Shown here: positions 45,797-60,700 of the stretch, one piece after another
Layout: every line of letters starts with the position of its first letter
How positions within the stretch are numbered: the first letter of the stretch is position 1
Assembly (NCBI GenBank): GCA_026874595.1
Contig: CM049306.1
Span: forward strand, 61,450,019 to 61,514,018
Direction: 5' to 3'
DNA length: 64,000 nt
From: Sipunculus nudus
Lineage: Eukaryota > Annelida > Sipuncula > Golfingiida > Sipunculidae
Program-made: the position numbers and the translations under genes
Notes under the pieces: generated by a model
What the model was told of the DNA's origin: nothing
The model's input: the letters and a program-made list of their open reading frames with translations, nothing else
The model's database searches: none

Positions 45797-48700
45797 ACCT
45801 GCATGGATCTCTGTAAAAGATGCATGGAGCATGGAGGTACAATTGAAAGGAGAACCCACCTGCATGGATCTCTTTAAAAGATTCATGGAGCATGGAGGTG
45901 TGATTGAGAGAAGAAACTACCTGGATCTCTTCAAAAGATGTATGCAGCATGGAGGTATAATTGAGAGGAGAAACTACGTGGATCTCTTTAAAATATGCAT
46001 GGAGCATGGAGTTATAATTGAGAGGAGAAACTACCTTGCTCTCTTTAAAAAGATGCATGGAGCATTGAGGTATAATTGACAGAAGAAACTACCTGGATCT
46101 CTTTGAAATATGCATGGAGCATTGAGGTATAATTGAGAGGAGAAACTACCTTGATCTCCCTTGAAAAAGATGCATGGAACTGGGGGGTATAATGAAGAGG
46201 AGAAACTACAATGATCTCCCTTGAAAAAGATGCATGGAGCATTGAGGTATAATTGACAGAAGAAACTACCTTGATCTCTTTGAAATATGCATGGAGCATT
46301 GAGGTATAATTGAGAGGAGAAACTACCTTGATCTCCCTTGAAAAAGATGCATGGAACTGGGGGTATCATGAAGAGGAGAAACTACAATGATCTCCCTTGA
46401 AAAAGATGCATGGAGCATTGAGGTATAATTGACAGAAGAAACTACCTGGATCTCTTTGAAATATGCATGGAGCATTGAGGTATAATTGAGAGGAGAAAAT
46501 ACCTTGATCTCCCTTGAAAAAGATGCATGGAGCATTGAGGTATAATTGAGAGAAGAAACTACCTGGATCTCTTTAAAATATGCATGGAGCATGGAGGTAT
46601 TATTGAGAGGAGAAACTACCTGGTTCTCTCTTGAAAAAGATGCATGGAACTGGGGGTATAATGAAGAGGAGAAACTACAATGATCTCCCTTGAAAAAGAT
46701 GCATGGAGCATTGAGGTATAATTGACAGAAGAAACTACCTGGATCTCTTTGAAATATGCATGGAGCATTGAGGTATAATTGACAGAAGAAACTACCTGGA
46801 TCTCTTTAAAATATGCATGGAGCATGGAGGTATTATTGAGAGGAGAAACTACCTGGTTCTCTCTTGAAAAGATGCATGGAACTGGGGGTATAATGAAGAG
46901 GAGAAACTACCTGGATCTCTCTTTAAAATATGCATGGAGCATGGAGGTATTATTGAGAGGAGAAACTACGTGGATCTCTTTAAAAATAGTATGGAGCATG
47001 GAGTTATAATTGAGAGGAGAAACTACCTGGATCTCTCTTGAAAAAGATGCATGGAGCATTGAGGTATAATTGACAGAAGAAACTACCTGGATCTCTTTAA
47101 AATATGCATGGAGCATTGAGGTATAATTGAGAGGAGAAACTACCTTGATCTCCCTTGAAAAAGATGCATGGAACTGGGGGTATCATGAAGAGGAGAAACT
47201 ACAATGATCTCCCTTGAAAAAGATGCATGGAGCATTGAGGTATAATTGACAGAAGAAACTACCTGGATCTCTTTGAAATATGCATGGAGCATTGAGGTAT
47301 AATTGAGAGGAGAAACTACCTTGATCTCCCTTGAAAAAGATGCATGGAGCATTGAGGTATAATTGAGAGAAGAAACTACCTGGATCTCTTTAAAATATGC
47401 ATGGAGCATGGAGGTATTATTGAGAGGAGAAACTACCTGGTTCTCTCTTGAAAAAGATGCATGGAACTGGGGGTATAATGAAGAGGAGAAACTACAATGA
47501 TCTCCCTTGAAAAAGATGCATGGAGCATTGAGGTATAATTGACAGAAGAAACTACCTGGATCTCTTTGAAATATGCATGGAGCATTGAGGTATAATTGAC
47601 AGAAGAAACTACCTGGATCTCTTTAAAATATGCATGGAGCATGGAGGTATTATTGAGAGGAGAAACTACCTGGTTCTCTCTTGAAAAGATGCATGGAACT
47701 GGGGGTATAATGAAGAGGAGAAACTACCTGGATCTCTCTTTAAAATATGCATGGAGCATGGAGGTATTATTGAGAGGAGAAACTACGTGGATCTCTTTAA
47801 AAATAGTATGGAGCATGGAGTTATAATTGAGAGGAGAAACTACCTTGATCTCTCTTGAAAAAGATGCATGGAGCATTGAGGTATAATTGACAGAAGAAAC
47901 TACCTGGATCTCTTTGAAATATGCATGGAGCATTGAGGTATAATTGAGAGGAGAAACTACCTTGATCTCCCTTGAAAAAGATGCATGGAACTGGGGGTAT
48001 AATGAAGAGGAGAAAATACAATGATCTCCCTTGAAAAAGATGCATGGAGCATTGAGGTATAATTGACAGAAGAAACTACCTGGATCTCTTTGAAATATGC
48101 ATTAAGCATTGAGGTATAATTGAGAGGAAAAACTACCTTGATCTCCCTTGAAAAAGATGCATTGAGCATTGAGGTATAATTGAGAGAAGAAACTACCTGG
48201 ATCTCTTTAAAATATGCATGGAGCATGGAGGTATTATTGAGAGGAGAAACTACCTGGTTCTCTCTTGAAAAAGATGCATGGAACTGGGGGTATAATGAAG
48301 AGGAGAAACTACAATGATCTCCCTTGAAAAAGATGCATGGAGCATTGAGGTATAATTGAGAGAAGAAACTACCTGGATCTCTTTAAAATATGCATGGAGC
48401 ATGGAGGTATTATTGAGAGGAGAAACTACCTGGTTCTCCCTTGAAAAAGATGCATGGAACTGGGGGTATAATGAAGAGGAGAAACTACAATGATCTCCCT
48501 TGAAAAAGATGCATGAAGCATGGAGGTATAATTGAGAGGAGAAACTACCTGGATCTCTCTTGAAAAAGATGCATGGAGCATTGAGGTATAATTGACAGAA
48601 GAAACTACCTGGATCTCTTTGAAATATGCATGGAGCATTGAGGTATAATTGACAGAAGAAACTACCTGGATCTCTTTAAAATATGCATGGAGCATGGAGG

Positions 48701-51700
48701 TATAATTGAGAGGAGAAACTACCTTGATCTCCCTTGAAAAAGATGCATGGAACTGGGGGTATAATGAAGAGGAGAAACTACAATGATCTCCCTTGAAAAA
48801 AGATGCATGGAGCATGGAGGTATAATTGAGAGGAGAAACTACCTGGATCTCTCTTGAAAAAGATGCATGGAGCATTGAGGTATAATTGACAGAAGAAACT
48901 ACCTGGATCTCTTTGAAATATGCATGGAGCATTGAGGTATAATTGAGAGGAGAAACTACCTTGATCTCCCTTGAAAAAGATGCATGGAACTGGGGGTATA
49001 ATGAAGAGGAGAAACTACAATGATCTCCCTTGAAAAAGATGCATGGAGCATTGAGGTATAATTGAGAGAAGAAACTACCTGGATCTCTTTAAAGTATGCA
49101 TGGAGCATGGAAGTATAATTGAGAGGAGAAACTACCTTGATCTACCTTGAAAAAGATGCATGGAACAGGGGGTATAATGAAGAGGAGAAACTACAATGAT
49201 CTCCCTTGAAAAAGATGCATGGAGCATTGAGGTATAATTGGGAGAAGAAACTACCTGGATCTCTTTAAAATATGCATGGAGCATGGAGGTATTATTGAGA
49301 GGAGAAACTACCTGGTTATCTCTTGAAAAAGATGCATGGAACTGGGGGTATAATGAAGAGGAGAAACTACAATGATCTCCCTTGAAAAAGATGCATGGAG
49401 CATTGAGGTATAATTGAGAGAAGAAACTACCTGGATCTCTTTAAAATATGCATGGAGCATGGAGGTATTATTGAGAGGAGAAACTACCTGGTTCTCCCTT
49501 GAAAAAGATGCATGGAACTGGGGGTATAATGAAGAGGAGAAACTACAATGATCTCCCTTGAAAAAGATGCATGAAGCATGGAGGTATAATTGAGAGGAGA
49601 AACTACCTGGATCTCTCTTGAAAAAGATGCATGGAGCATTGAGGAAATATTGACAGAAGAAACTACCTGGATCTCTTTGAAATATGCATGGAGCATTGAG
49701 GTATAATTGACAGAAGAAACTACCTGGATCTCTTTAAAATATGCATGGAGCATGGAGGTATAATTGAGAGGAGAAACTACCTTGATCTCCCTTGAAAAAG
49801 ATGCATGGAACTGGGGGTATAATGAAGAGGAGAAACTACAATGATCTCCCTTGAAAAAAGATGCATGGAGCATGGAGGTATAATTGAGAGGAGAAACTAC
49901 CTGGATCTCTCTTGAAAAAGATGCATGGAGCATTGAGATATAATTGACAGAAGAAACTACCTGGATCTCTTTGAAATATGCATGGAGCATTGAGGTATAA
50001 TTGAGAGGAGAAACTACCTTGATCTCCCTTGAAAAAGATGCATGGAACTGGGGGTATAATGAAGAGGAGAAACTACAATGATCTCCCTTGAAAAAGATGC
50101 ATGGAGCATTGAGGTATAATTGAGAGAAGAAACTACCTGGATCTCTTTAAAGTATGCATGGAGCATGGAGGTATAATTGAGAGGAGAAACTACCTTGATC
50201 TACCTTGAAAAAGATGCATGGAACAGGGGGTATAATGAAGAGGAGAAACTACAATGATCTCCCTTGAAAAAGATGCATGGAGCATTGAGGTATAATTGGG
50301 AGAAGAAACTACCTGGATCTCTTTAAAATATGCATGGAGCATGGAGGTATTATTGAGAGGAGAAACTACCTGGTTATCTCTTGAAAAAGATGCATGGAAC
50401 TGGGGGTATAATGAAGAGGAGAAACTACAATGATCTCCCTTGAAAAAGATGCATGGAGCATGGAGGTATAATTGAGAGGAGAAACTACCTGGATCTCTCT
50501 TGAAAAAGATGCATGGAGCATTGAGGTATAATTGACAGAAGAAACTACCTGGATCTCTTTGAAATATGCATGGAGCATTGAGGTATAATTGAGAGGAGAA
50601 ACTACCTTGATCTCCCTTGAAAAAGATGCATGGAACTGGGGGTAAAATGAAGAGGAGAAACTACAATGATCTCCCTTGAAAAAGATGCATGGAGCATTGA
50701 GGTATAATCGAGAGAAGAAACTACCTGGATCTCTTTAAAATATGCATGGAGCATGGAGGTATTATTGAGAGGAGAAACTACCTGGATCTCTCTTGAAAAA
50801 GATGCATGGAGCATTGAGGTATAATTGACAGAAGAAACTACCTGGATCTCTTTGAAATATGCATGGAGTATTGAGGTATAAATGAGAGGAGAAACTGCCT
50901 TGATCTCCCTTGAAAAAGATGCATGGAACTGGGGGTATAATGAAGAGGAGAAACCACCTGGATCTCTTTAAAATATGCATGGAGCATGGAGGTATAATTG
51001 AGAGGAGAAACTACCTTCATCTCCCTTGAAAAAGATGCATGGAACTGGGGGTATAATGAAGAGGAGAAACTACAATGATCTCCCTTGAAAAAGATGCATG
51101 GAGCATGGAGGTATTATTGAGAGGAGAAACTACCTGGTTCTCTCTTGAAAAAGATGCATGGAGCATGGAGGTATAATTGAGAGAAGAAACTACCTGGATC
51201 TCTTTAAAATATGCATGGAGCATGAAGGTATAATTGAGAGGAGAAACCACCTGGATCTCTTTAGAATATGCATGGAGCATTGAGGTATTATTGAGAGGAG
51301 AAACTACCTGGTTCTCTCTTGAAAAAGATGCATGGAGCATTGAGGTATAATTGAGAGAAGAAACTACCTGGATCTCTTTAAAATATGCATGGAGCATGGA
51401 GGTATAATTGAGAGGAGAAACTACCTTGATCTCCCTTGAGAAAGATGCATGTAACTGGGGGTTTAATGAAGGGGAGAAACTACAATGATCTCTCTTGAAA
51501 AAGATGCATGGAACTGGGGGTATAATGAAGAAGAGAAACTACCTGGATCTCTCTTTAAAATATGCATGGAGCATGGAGGTATTATTGAGAGGAGAAACTA
51601 CGTGGATCTCTTTAAAAATAGTATGGAGCATGGAGTTATAATTGAGAGGAGAAACTACCTTGATCTCTCTTGAAAAAGATGCATGGAGCATTGAGGTATA

Positions 51701-54700
51701 ATTGACAGAAGAAACTACCTGGATCTCTTTGAAATATGCATGGAGCATTGAGGTATAATTGAGAGGAGAAACTACCTTGATCTCCCTTGAAAAAGATGCA
51801 TGGAACTGGGGGTATAATGAAGAGGAGAAAATACAATGATCTCCCTTGAAAAAGATGCATGGAGCATTGAGGTATAATTGAGAGAAGAAACTACCTGGAT
51901 CTCTTTAAAATATGCATGGAGCATGGAGGTATTATTGAGAGGAGAAACTACCTGGTTCTCCCTTGAAAAAGATGCATGGAACTGGGGGTATAATGAAGAG
52001 GAGAAACTACAATGATCTCCCTTGAAAAAGATGCATGAAGCATGGAGGTATAATTGAGAGGAGAAACTACCTGGATCTCTCTTGAAAAAGATGCATGGAG
52101 CATTGAGGAATAATTGACAGAAGAAACTACCTGGATAAATATGCATTAAGCATTGAGGTATAATTGAGAGGAGAAACTACCTTGATCTCCCTTGAAAAAG
52201 ATGCATGGAGCATTGAGGTATAATTGAGAGAAGAAACTACCTGGATCTCTTTAAAATATGCATGGAGCATGGAGGTATTATTGAGAGGAGAAACTACCTT
52301 GATCTCCCTTGAAAAAGATGCATGGAACTGGGGGGTATAATGAAGAGGAGAAACTACAATGATCTCCCTTGAAAAAGATGCATGGAGCATTGAGGTATAA
52401 TTGAGAGAAGAAACTACCTGGATCTCTTTAAAATATGCATGGAGCATGGAGGTATAATTGAGAGGAGAAACTACCTTGATCTCCCTTGAAAAAGATGCAT
52501 GGAACTGGGGGTATAATGAAGAGGAGAAACTACAATGATCTCCCTTGAAAAAGATGTATGAAGCATGGAGGTATAATTGAGAGGAGAAACTACCTGGATC
52601 TCTCTTGAAAAAGATGCATGGAGCATTGAGGTATAATTGACAGAAGAAACTACCTGGATCTCTTTGAAATATGCATGGAGCATTGAGGTATAATTGACAG
52701 AAGAAACTACCTGGATCTCTTTAAAATATGCATGGAGCATGGAGGTATAATTGAGAGGAGAAACTACCTTGATCTCTCTTGAAAAAGATGCATGGAACTG
52801 GGGGTATAATGAAGAGGAGAAACTACAATGATCTCCCTTGAAAAAAGATGCATGGAGCATGGAGGTATAATTGAGAGGAGAAACTACCTGGATCTCTCTT
52901 GAAAAAGATGCATGGAGCATTGAGGTATAATTGACAGAAGAAACTACCTGGATCTCTTTGAAATATGCATGGAGCATTGAGGTATAATTGAGAGGAGAAA
53001 CTACCTTGATCTCCCTTGAAAAAGATGCATGGGACTGGGGGTATAATGAAGAGGAGAAACTACAATGATCTCCCTTGAAAAAGATGCATGGAGCATTGAG
53101 GTATAATTGAGGGAAGAAACTACCTGGATCTCTTTAAAGTATGCATGGAGCATGGAGGTATAATTGAGAGGAGAAACTACCTTGATCTACCTTGAAAAAG
53201 ATGCATGGAACAGGGGGTATAATGAAGAGGAGAAACTACAATGATCTCCCTTGAAAAATATGCATGGAGCATTGAGGTATAATTGGGAGAAGAAACTACC
53301 TGGATCTCTTTTAAATATGCATGGGGCATGGAGGTATTAATGAGAGGAGAAACTACCTGGTTATCTCTTGAAAAAGATGCATGGAACTGGGGGTATAATG
53401 AAGAGGAGAAACTACAATGATCTCCCTTGAAAAAGATGCATGGAGCATTGAGGTATAATTGAGAGAAGAAACTACCTGGATCTCTTTAAAATATGCATGG
53501 AGCATGGAGGTATTATTGAGAGGAGAAACTACCTGGTTCTCCCTTGAAAAAGATGCATGGAACTGGGGGTATAATGAAGAGGAGAAACTACAATGATCTC
53601 CCTTGAAAAAGATGCATGAAGCATGGAGGTATAATTGAGAGGAGAAACTACCTGGATCTCTCTTGAAAAAGATGCATGGAGCATTGAGGAATAATTGACA
53701 GAAGAAACTACCTGGATCTCTTTGAAATATGCATGGAGCATTGAGGTATAATTGACAGAAGAAACTACCTGGATCTCTTTAAAATATGCATGTAGCATGG
53801 AGGTATAATTGAGAGGAGAAACTACCTTGATCTCCCTTGAAAAAGATGCATGGAACTGGGGGTATAATGAAGAGGAGAAACTACAATGATCTCCCTTGAA
53901 AAAAGATGCATGGAGCATGGAGGTATAATTGAGAGGAGAAACTACCTGGATCTCTCTTGAAAAAGATGCATGGAGCATTGAGGTATAATTGACAGAAGAA
54001 ACTACCTGGATCTCTTTGAAATATTCATGGAGCATTGAGGTATAATTGAGAGGAGAAACTACCTTGATCTCCCTTGAAAAAGATGCATGGAACTGGGGGT
54101 ATAATGAAGAGGAGAAACTACAATGATCTCCCTTGAAAAAGATGCATGGAGCATTGAGGTATAATTGAGAGAAGAAACTACCTGGATCTCTTTAAAGTAT
54201 GCATGGAGCATGGAGGTATAATTGAGAGGAGAAACTACCTTGATCTACCTTGAAAAAGATGCATGGAACAGGGGATAAAATGAAGAGGAGAAACTACAAT
54301 GATCTCCCTTGAAAAAGATGCATGGAGCATTGAGGTATAATTGGGAGAAGAAACTACCTGGATCTCTTTATAAAATGCATGGAGCATGGAGGTATTATTG
54401 AGAGGAGAAACTACCTGGTTATCTCTTGAAAAAGATGCATGGAACTGGGGGTATAATGAAGAGGAGAAACTACAATGATCTCCCTTGAAAAAGATGCATG
54501 GAGCATGGAGGTATAATTGAGAGGAGAAACTACCTGGATCTCTCTTGAAAAAGATGCATGGAGCATTGAGGTATAATCGACAGAAGAAACTACCTGGATC
54601 TCTTTGAAATATGCATGGAGCATTGAGGTATAATTGACAGAAGAAACTACCTGGATCTCTTTAAAATATGCATGGAGCATGGAGGTATAATTGAGAGGAG

Positions 54701-57700
54701 AAACTACCTTGATCTCCCTTGAAAAAGATGCATGGAACTGGGGGTATAATGAAGAGGAGAAACTACAATGATCTCCCTTGAAAAAGATGCATAGAGCATG
54801 GAGGTATAATTGAGAGGAGAAACTACCTGGATCTCTCTTGAAAAAGATGCATGGAGCATTGAGGTATAATTGACAGAAGAAACTACCTGGATCTCTTTGA
54901 AATATGCATGGAGCATTGAGGTATAATTGAGAGGAGAAACTACCTTGATCTCCCTTGAAAAAGATGCATGGAACTGGGGGTAAAATGAAGAGGAGAAACT
55001 ACAATGATCTCCTTTGAAAAAGATGCATGGTGCATTGAGGAATAATCGAGAGAAGAAACTACCTGGATCTCTTTAAAATATGCATGGAGCATGGAGGTAT
55101 TATTGAGAGGAGAAACTACCTGGATCTCTCTTGAAAAAGATGCATGGAGCATTGAGGCATAATTGACAGAAGAAACTACCTGGATCTCTTTGAAATATGC
55201 GTGGAGTATTGAGGTATATTTGAGAGGAGAAACTGCCTTGATCTCCCTTGAAAAAGATGCATGGAACTGGGGGTATAATGAAGAGGAGAAACCACCTGGA
55301 TCTCTTTAAAATATGCATGGAGCATGGAGGTATAATTGAGAGGAGAAACTACCTTCATCTCCCTTGAAAAAGATGCATGGAACTGGGGGTATAATGAAGA
55401 GGAGAAACTACAATGATCTCCCTTGAAAAAGATGCATGGAGCATGGCGGTATTATTGAGAGGAGAAACTACCTGAATCTCTCTTGAAAAAGATGCATGGA
55501 GCATTGAGGTATAATTGATAGAAGAAACTACCTGGATCTCTTTGAAATATGCATGGAGCATGGAGGTATAATTGAGAGGAGAAACTACCTTGATCTCCCT
55601 TGAAAAAGATGCATGGAACTGGGGGTATAATGAAGAGGAGAAACTACAATGATCTCCCTTGAAAAAGATGCATGGAGCATGGAGGTATTATTGAGAGGAG
55701 AAACTACCTGGTTCTCTCTTGAAAAAGATGCATGGAGCATGGAGGTATAATTGAGAGAAGAAACTACCTGGATCTCTTTAAAATATGCATGGAGCATGGA
55801 GGTATAATTGAGAGGAGAAACCACCTGGATCTCTTTAGAATATGCATGGAGCATTGAGGTATTATTGAGAGGAGAAACTACCTGGTTCTCTCTTGAAAAA
55901 GATGCATGGAGCATTGAGGTATAATTGAGAGAAGAAACTACCTGGATCTCTTTAAAATATGCATGGAGCATGGAGGTATAATTGAGAGGAGAAACTACCT
56001 TGATCTCCCTTGAGAAAGATGCATGTAACTGGGGGTATAATGAAGAGGAGAAACTACAATGATCTCTCTTGAAAAAGATGCATGGAACTGGGGGTATAAT
56101 GAAGAGGAGAAACTACCTGGATCTCTCTTTAAAATATGCATGGAGCATGGAGGTATTATTGAGAGGAGAAACTACCTTGATCTCCCTTGAAAAAGATGCA
56201 TGGAACTGGGGGTATAATGAAGAGGAGAAACTACAATGATCTCCCTTGAAAAAGATGCATGGAGCATGGAGGTATTATTGAGAGGAGAAACTACCTTGAT
56301 CTACCTTGAAAAAGATGCATGGAACAGGGGGTATAATGAAGAGGAGAAACTACAAGGATCTCCCTTGAAAAAGATGCATGGAGCATTGAGGTATAATTGG
56401 GAGAAGAAACTACCTGGATCTCTTTAAAATATGCATGGAGCATGGAGGTATTATTGAGAGGAGAAACTACCTGGTTATCTCTTGAAAAAGATGCATGTAA
56501 CTGGGGGTATAATGAAGAGGAGAAACTACAATGATCTCCCTTGAAAAAGATGCATGGAGCATGGAGGTATAATTGAGAGGAGAAACTACCTGGATCTCAC
56601 TTGAAAAAGATGCATGGAGCATTGAGGTATAATCGACAGAAGAAACTACCTGGATCTCTTTGAAATATGCATGGAGCATTGAGGTATAATTGACAGAAGA
56701 AACTACCTGGATCTCTTTAAAATATGCATGGAGCATGGAGGTATAATTGAGAGGAGAAACTATCTTGATCTCCCTTGAAAAAGATGCATGGAACTGGGGG
56801 TATAATGAAGAGGAGAAACTACAATGATCTCCCTTGAAAAAGATGCATGGAGCATGGAGGTATAATTGAGAGGAGAAACTACCTGGATCTCTCTTGAAAA
56901 AGATGCATGGAGCATTGAGGTATAATTGACAGAAGAAACTACCTGGATCTCTTTGAAATATGCATGGAGCATGGAGGTATAATTGAGAGGAGAAACTACC
57001 TTGATCTCCCTTGAAAAATATACATGGAACTGGGGGTAAAATGAAGAGGAGAAACTACAATGATCTCCCTTGAAAAAGATGCATGGAGCATTGAGGTATA
57101 ATCGAGAGAAGAAACTACCTGGATCTCTTTAAAATATGCATGGAGCATGGAGGTATTATTGAGAGGAGAAACTACCTGGATCTCTCTTGAAAAAGATGCA
57201 TGGAGCATTGAGGTATAATTGACAGAAGAAACTACCTGGATCTCTTTGAAATATGCATGGAGTATTGAGGTATAATTGAGAGGAGAAACTACCTTGATCT
57301 CCCTTGAAAAGGATGCATGGAACTGGGGGTATAATGAAGAGGAGAAACTACAATGATCTCCCTTGAAAAAGATGCATGGAGCATGGAGGTATTATTGAGA
57401 GGAGAAACTACCTGGTTCTCTCTTGAAAAAGATGCATGGAGCATGGAGGTATAATTGAGAGAAGAAACTACCTGGATCTCTTTAAAATATGCATAGAGCA
57501 TGGAGGTATAATTGAGAGGAGAAACCACCTGGATCTCTTTAGAATATGCATGGAGCATTGAGGTATTATTGAGAGGAGAAACTACCTGGTTCTCTCTTGA
57601 AAAAGATGCATGGAGCATTGAGGTATAATTGAGAGAAGAAACTACCTGGATCTCTTTAATATATGCATGGAGCATGGAGGTATAATTGAGAGGAGAAACT

Positions 57701-60700
57701 ACCTTGATCTCCCTTGAGAAAGATGCATGTAACTGGGGGTATAATGAAGAGGAGAAACTACAATGATCTCCCTTGAAAAAGATGCATGGAGCATGGAGGT
57801 ATTATTGAGAGGAGAAACTACCTGGTTCTCTCTTGAAAAAGATGCATGGAGCATGGAGGTATAATTGAGAGAAGAAACTACCTGGATCTCTTTAAAATAT
57901 GCATGGAGCATGGAGGTATAATTGAGAGGAGAAACCACCTGGATCTCTTTAGAATATGCATGGAGCATTGAGGTATTATTGAGAGGAGAAACTACCTGGT
58001 TCTCTCTTGAAAAAGATGCATGGAGCATTGAGGTATAATTGAGAGAAGAAACTATCTGGATCTCTTTAAAATATGCATGGAGCATGGAGGTATAATTGAG
58101 AGGAGAAACTACCTTGATCTCCCTTGAGAAAGATGCATGTAACTGGGGGTATAATGAAGAGGAGAAACTACAATGATCTCCCTTGAAAAAGATGCATGGA
58201 GCATGGAGGTATTATTAAGAGAAGAAACTACCTGGTTCTCTCTTGAAAAAGATGCATGGAGCATTGAGGTATAATTGAGAGAAGAAACTACCTGGATCTC
58301 TTTAAAATATGCATGGAGCATGGAGGTATTATTGAGAGAAGAAACTACCTGGTTCTCTCTTGAAAAAGATGCATGGAGCATGGAGGTATAATTGAGAGGA
58401 GAAACCACCTGGATCTCTTTAAAATATGCATGGAGCATGGAGGTATTATTGAGAGGAGAAACTACCTGGTTCTCTCTTGAAAAAGATGCATGGAGCATGG
58501 AGGTATAATTGAGAGAAGAAACTACCTGGATCTCTTAAAAATATGCATGGAGCATGGAGGTATTATTGAGAGGAGAAACTACCTGGTTCTCTCTTGAAAA
58601 AGATGCATGGAGCATTGAGGTATAATCGATAGAAGAAACTACCTGGATCTCTTTAAAATATGCATGGAGCATGGAGGTATAATTGAGAGTAGAAACCACC
58701 TGGATCTCTTTAGAATATGCATAGAGCATGGAGGTATTATTGAGAGGAGAAACTACCTGATTCTCTCTTGAAAAAGATGCATGGAACTGGGGGTAAAATG
58801 AAGAGGAGAAACTACAATGATCTCCCTTGAAAAAGATGCATGGAGCATTGAGGTATACTCGAGAGAAGAAACTACCTGGATCTCTTTAAAATATGCACGG
58901 AGCATGGAGGTATTATTGAGAGGAGAAACTACCTGGATCTCTCTTGAAAAAGATGCATGGAGCATTGAGGTATAATTGACAGAAGAAACTACCTGGATCT
59001 CTTTGAAATATGCATGGAGCATTGAGGTATAATTGAGAGGAGAAACTACCTTGATCCCCCTTGAAAAAGATGCATGGAACTGGGGGTATAATGAAGAGGA
59101 GAAACCACCTGGATCTCTTTAAAATATGCATGGAGCATGGAGGTATAATTGAGAGGAGAAACTACCTTCATCTCCCTTGAAAAAGATGCATGGAACTGGG
59201 GGTATAATGAAGAGGAAAAACTACAATGATCTCCCTTGAAAAAGATGCATGGAGCATGGAGGTATTATTGAGAGGAGAAACTACCTGAATCTCTCTTGAA
59301 AAAGATGCATGGAGCATTGAGGTATAATTGATAGAAGAAACTACCTGGATCTCTTTGAAATATGCATGGAGCATGGAGGTATAATTGAGAGGAGAAACTA
59401 CCTTCATCTCCCTTGAAAAAGATGCATGGAACTGGGGGTATAATGAAGAGGAGAAACTACAATGATCTCCCTTGAAAAAGATGCATGGAGCATGGAGGTA
59501 TTATTGAGAGGAGAAACTACCTGGTTCTCTCTTGAAAAAGATGCATGGAGCATGGAGGTATAATTGAGAGAAGAAACTACCTGGATCTCTTTAAAATATG
59601 CATGGAGCATGGAGGTATTATTGAGAGGAGAAACTACCTGGTTCTCTCTTCAAAAAGATGCATGGAGCATTGAGTAATAATTGAGAGAAGAAACTACCTG
59701 GATCTCTTTAAAATATGCATGGAGCATGGAGGTATAATTGAGGGGAGAAACTACCTTGATCTCCCTTGAGAAAGATGCATGTAACTGGGGGTATAATGAA
59801 GAGGATAAAACTACAATGATCTCCCTTGAAAAAGATGCATGGAGCAAGGAGGTATTATTGAGAGGAGAAACTACCTGGTTCTCTCTTGAAAAAGGTGCAT
59901 GGAGCATTGAGGTATAATTGAGAGAAGAAACTACCTGGATCTCTTTAAAATATGCATGGAGCATGGAGGTATTATTGAGAGGAGAAACTACCTGGTTCTC
60001 TCTTGAAAAAGATGCATGGAGCATGGAGGTATAATTGAGAGGAGAAACCACCTGGATCTCTTTAAAATATGCATGGAGCATGGAGGTATTATTGAGAGGA
60101 GAAACTACCTGGTTCTCTCTTGAAAAAGATGCATGGAGCATGGAGGTATAATTGAGAGAGGAAACTACCTGGATCTCTTTAAAATATGCATGGAGCATGG
60201 AGGTATTATTGAGAGGAGAAACTACCTGGTTCTCTCTTGAAAAAGATGCATGGAGCATTGAGGTATAATCGAGAGAAGAAACTACCTGGATCTCTTTAAA
60301 ATATGCATGGAGCATGGAGGTATAATTGAGAGGAGAAACCACCTGGATCTCTTTAAAATATGCATGGAGCATGGAGGTATAATTGAGAGGAGAAACTACC
60401 TGATTCTCTCTTGAAAAAGATGCATGGAGCATGGAGGTATAATTGAGAGAAGAAACTACCTGGATCTCTTTAAAATATGCATGGAGCATGGAGGTATTAT
60501 TGAGAGGAGAAACTACCTGGTTCTCTCTTGAAAAAGATGCATGGAGCATGGAGGTATAATTGAGAGGAGAAACCACCTGGATCTCTTTAAAATATGCATG
60601 GAGCATGGAGGTATTATTGAGAGGAGAAACTACCTGTTTCTCTCTTGAAAAAGATGCATGGAGCATGGAGGTATAATTGAGAGAAGGAACTACCTGGATC

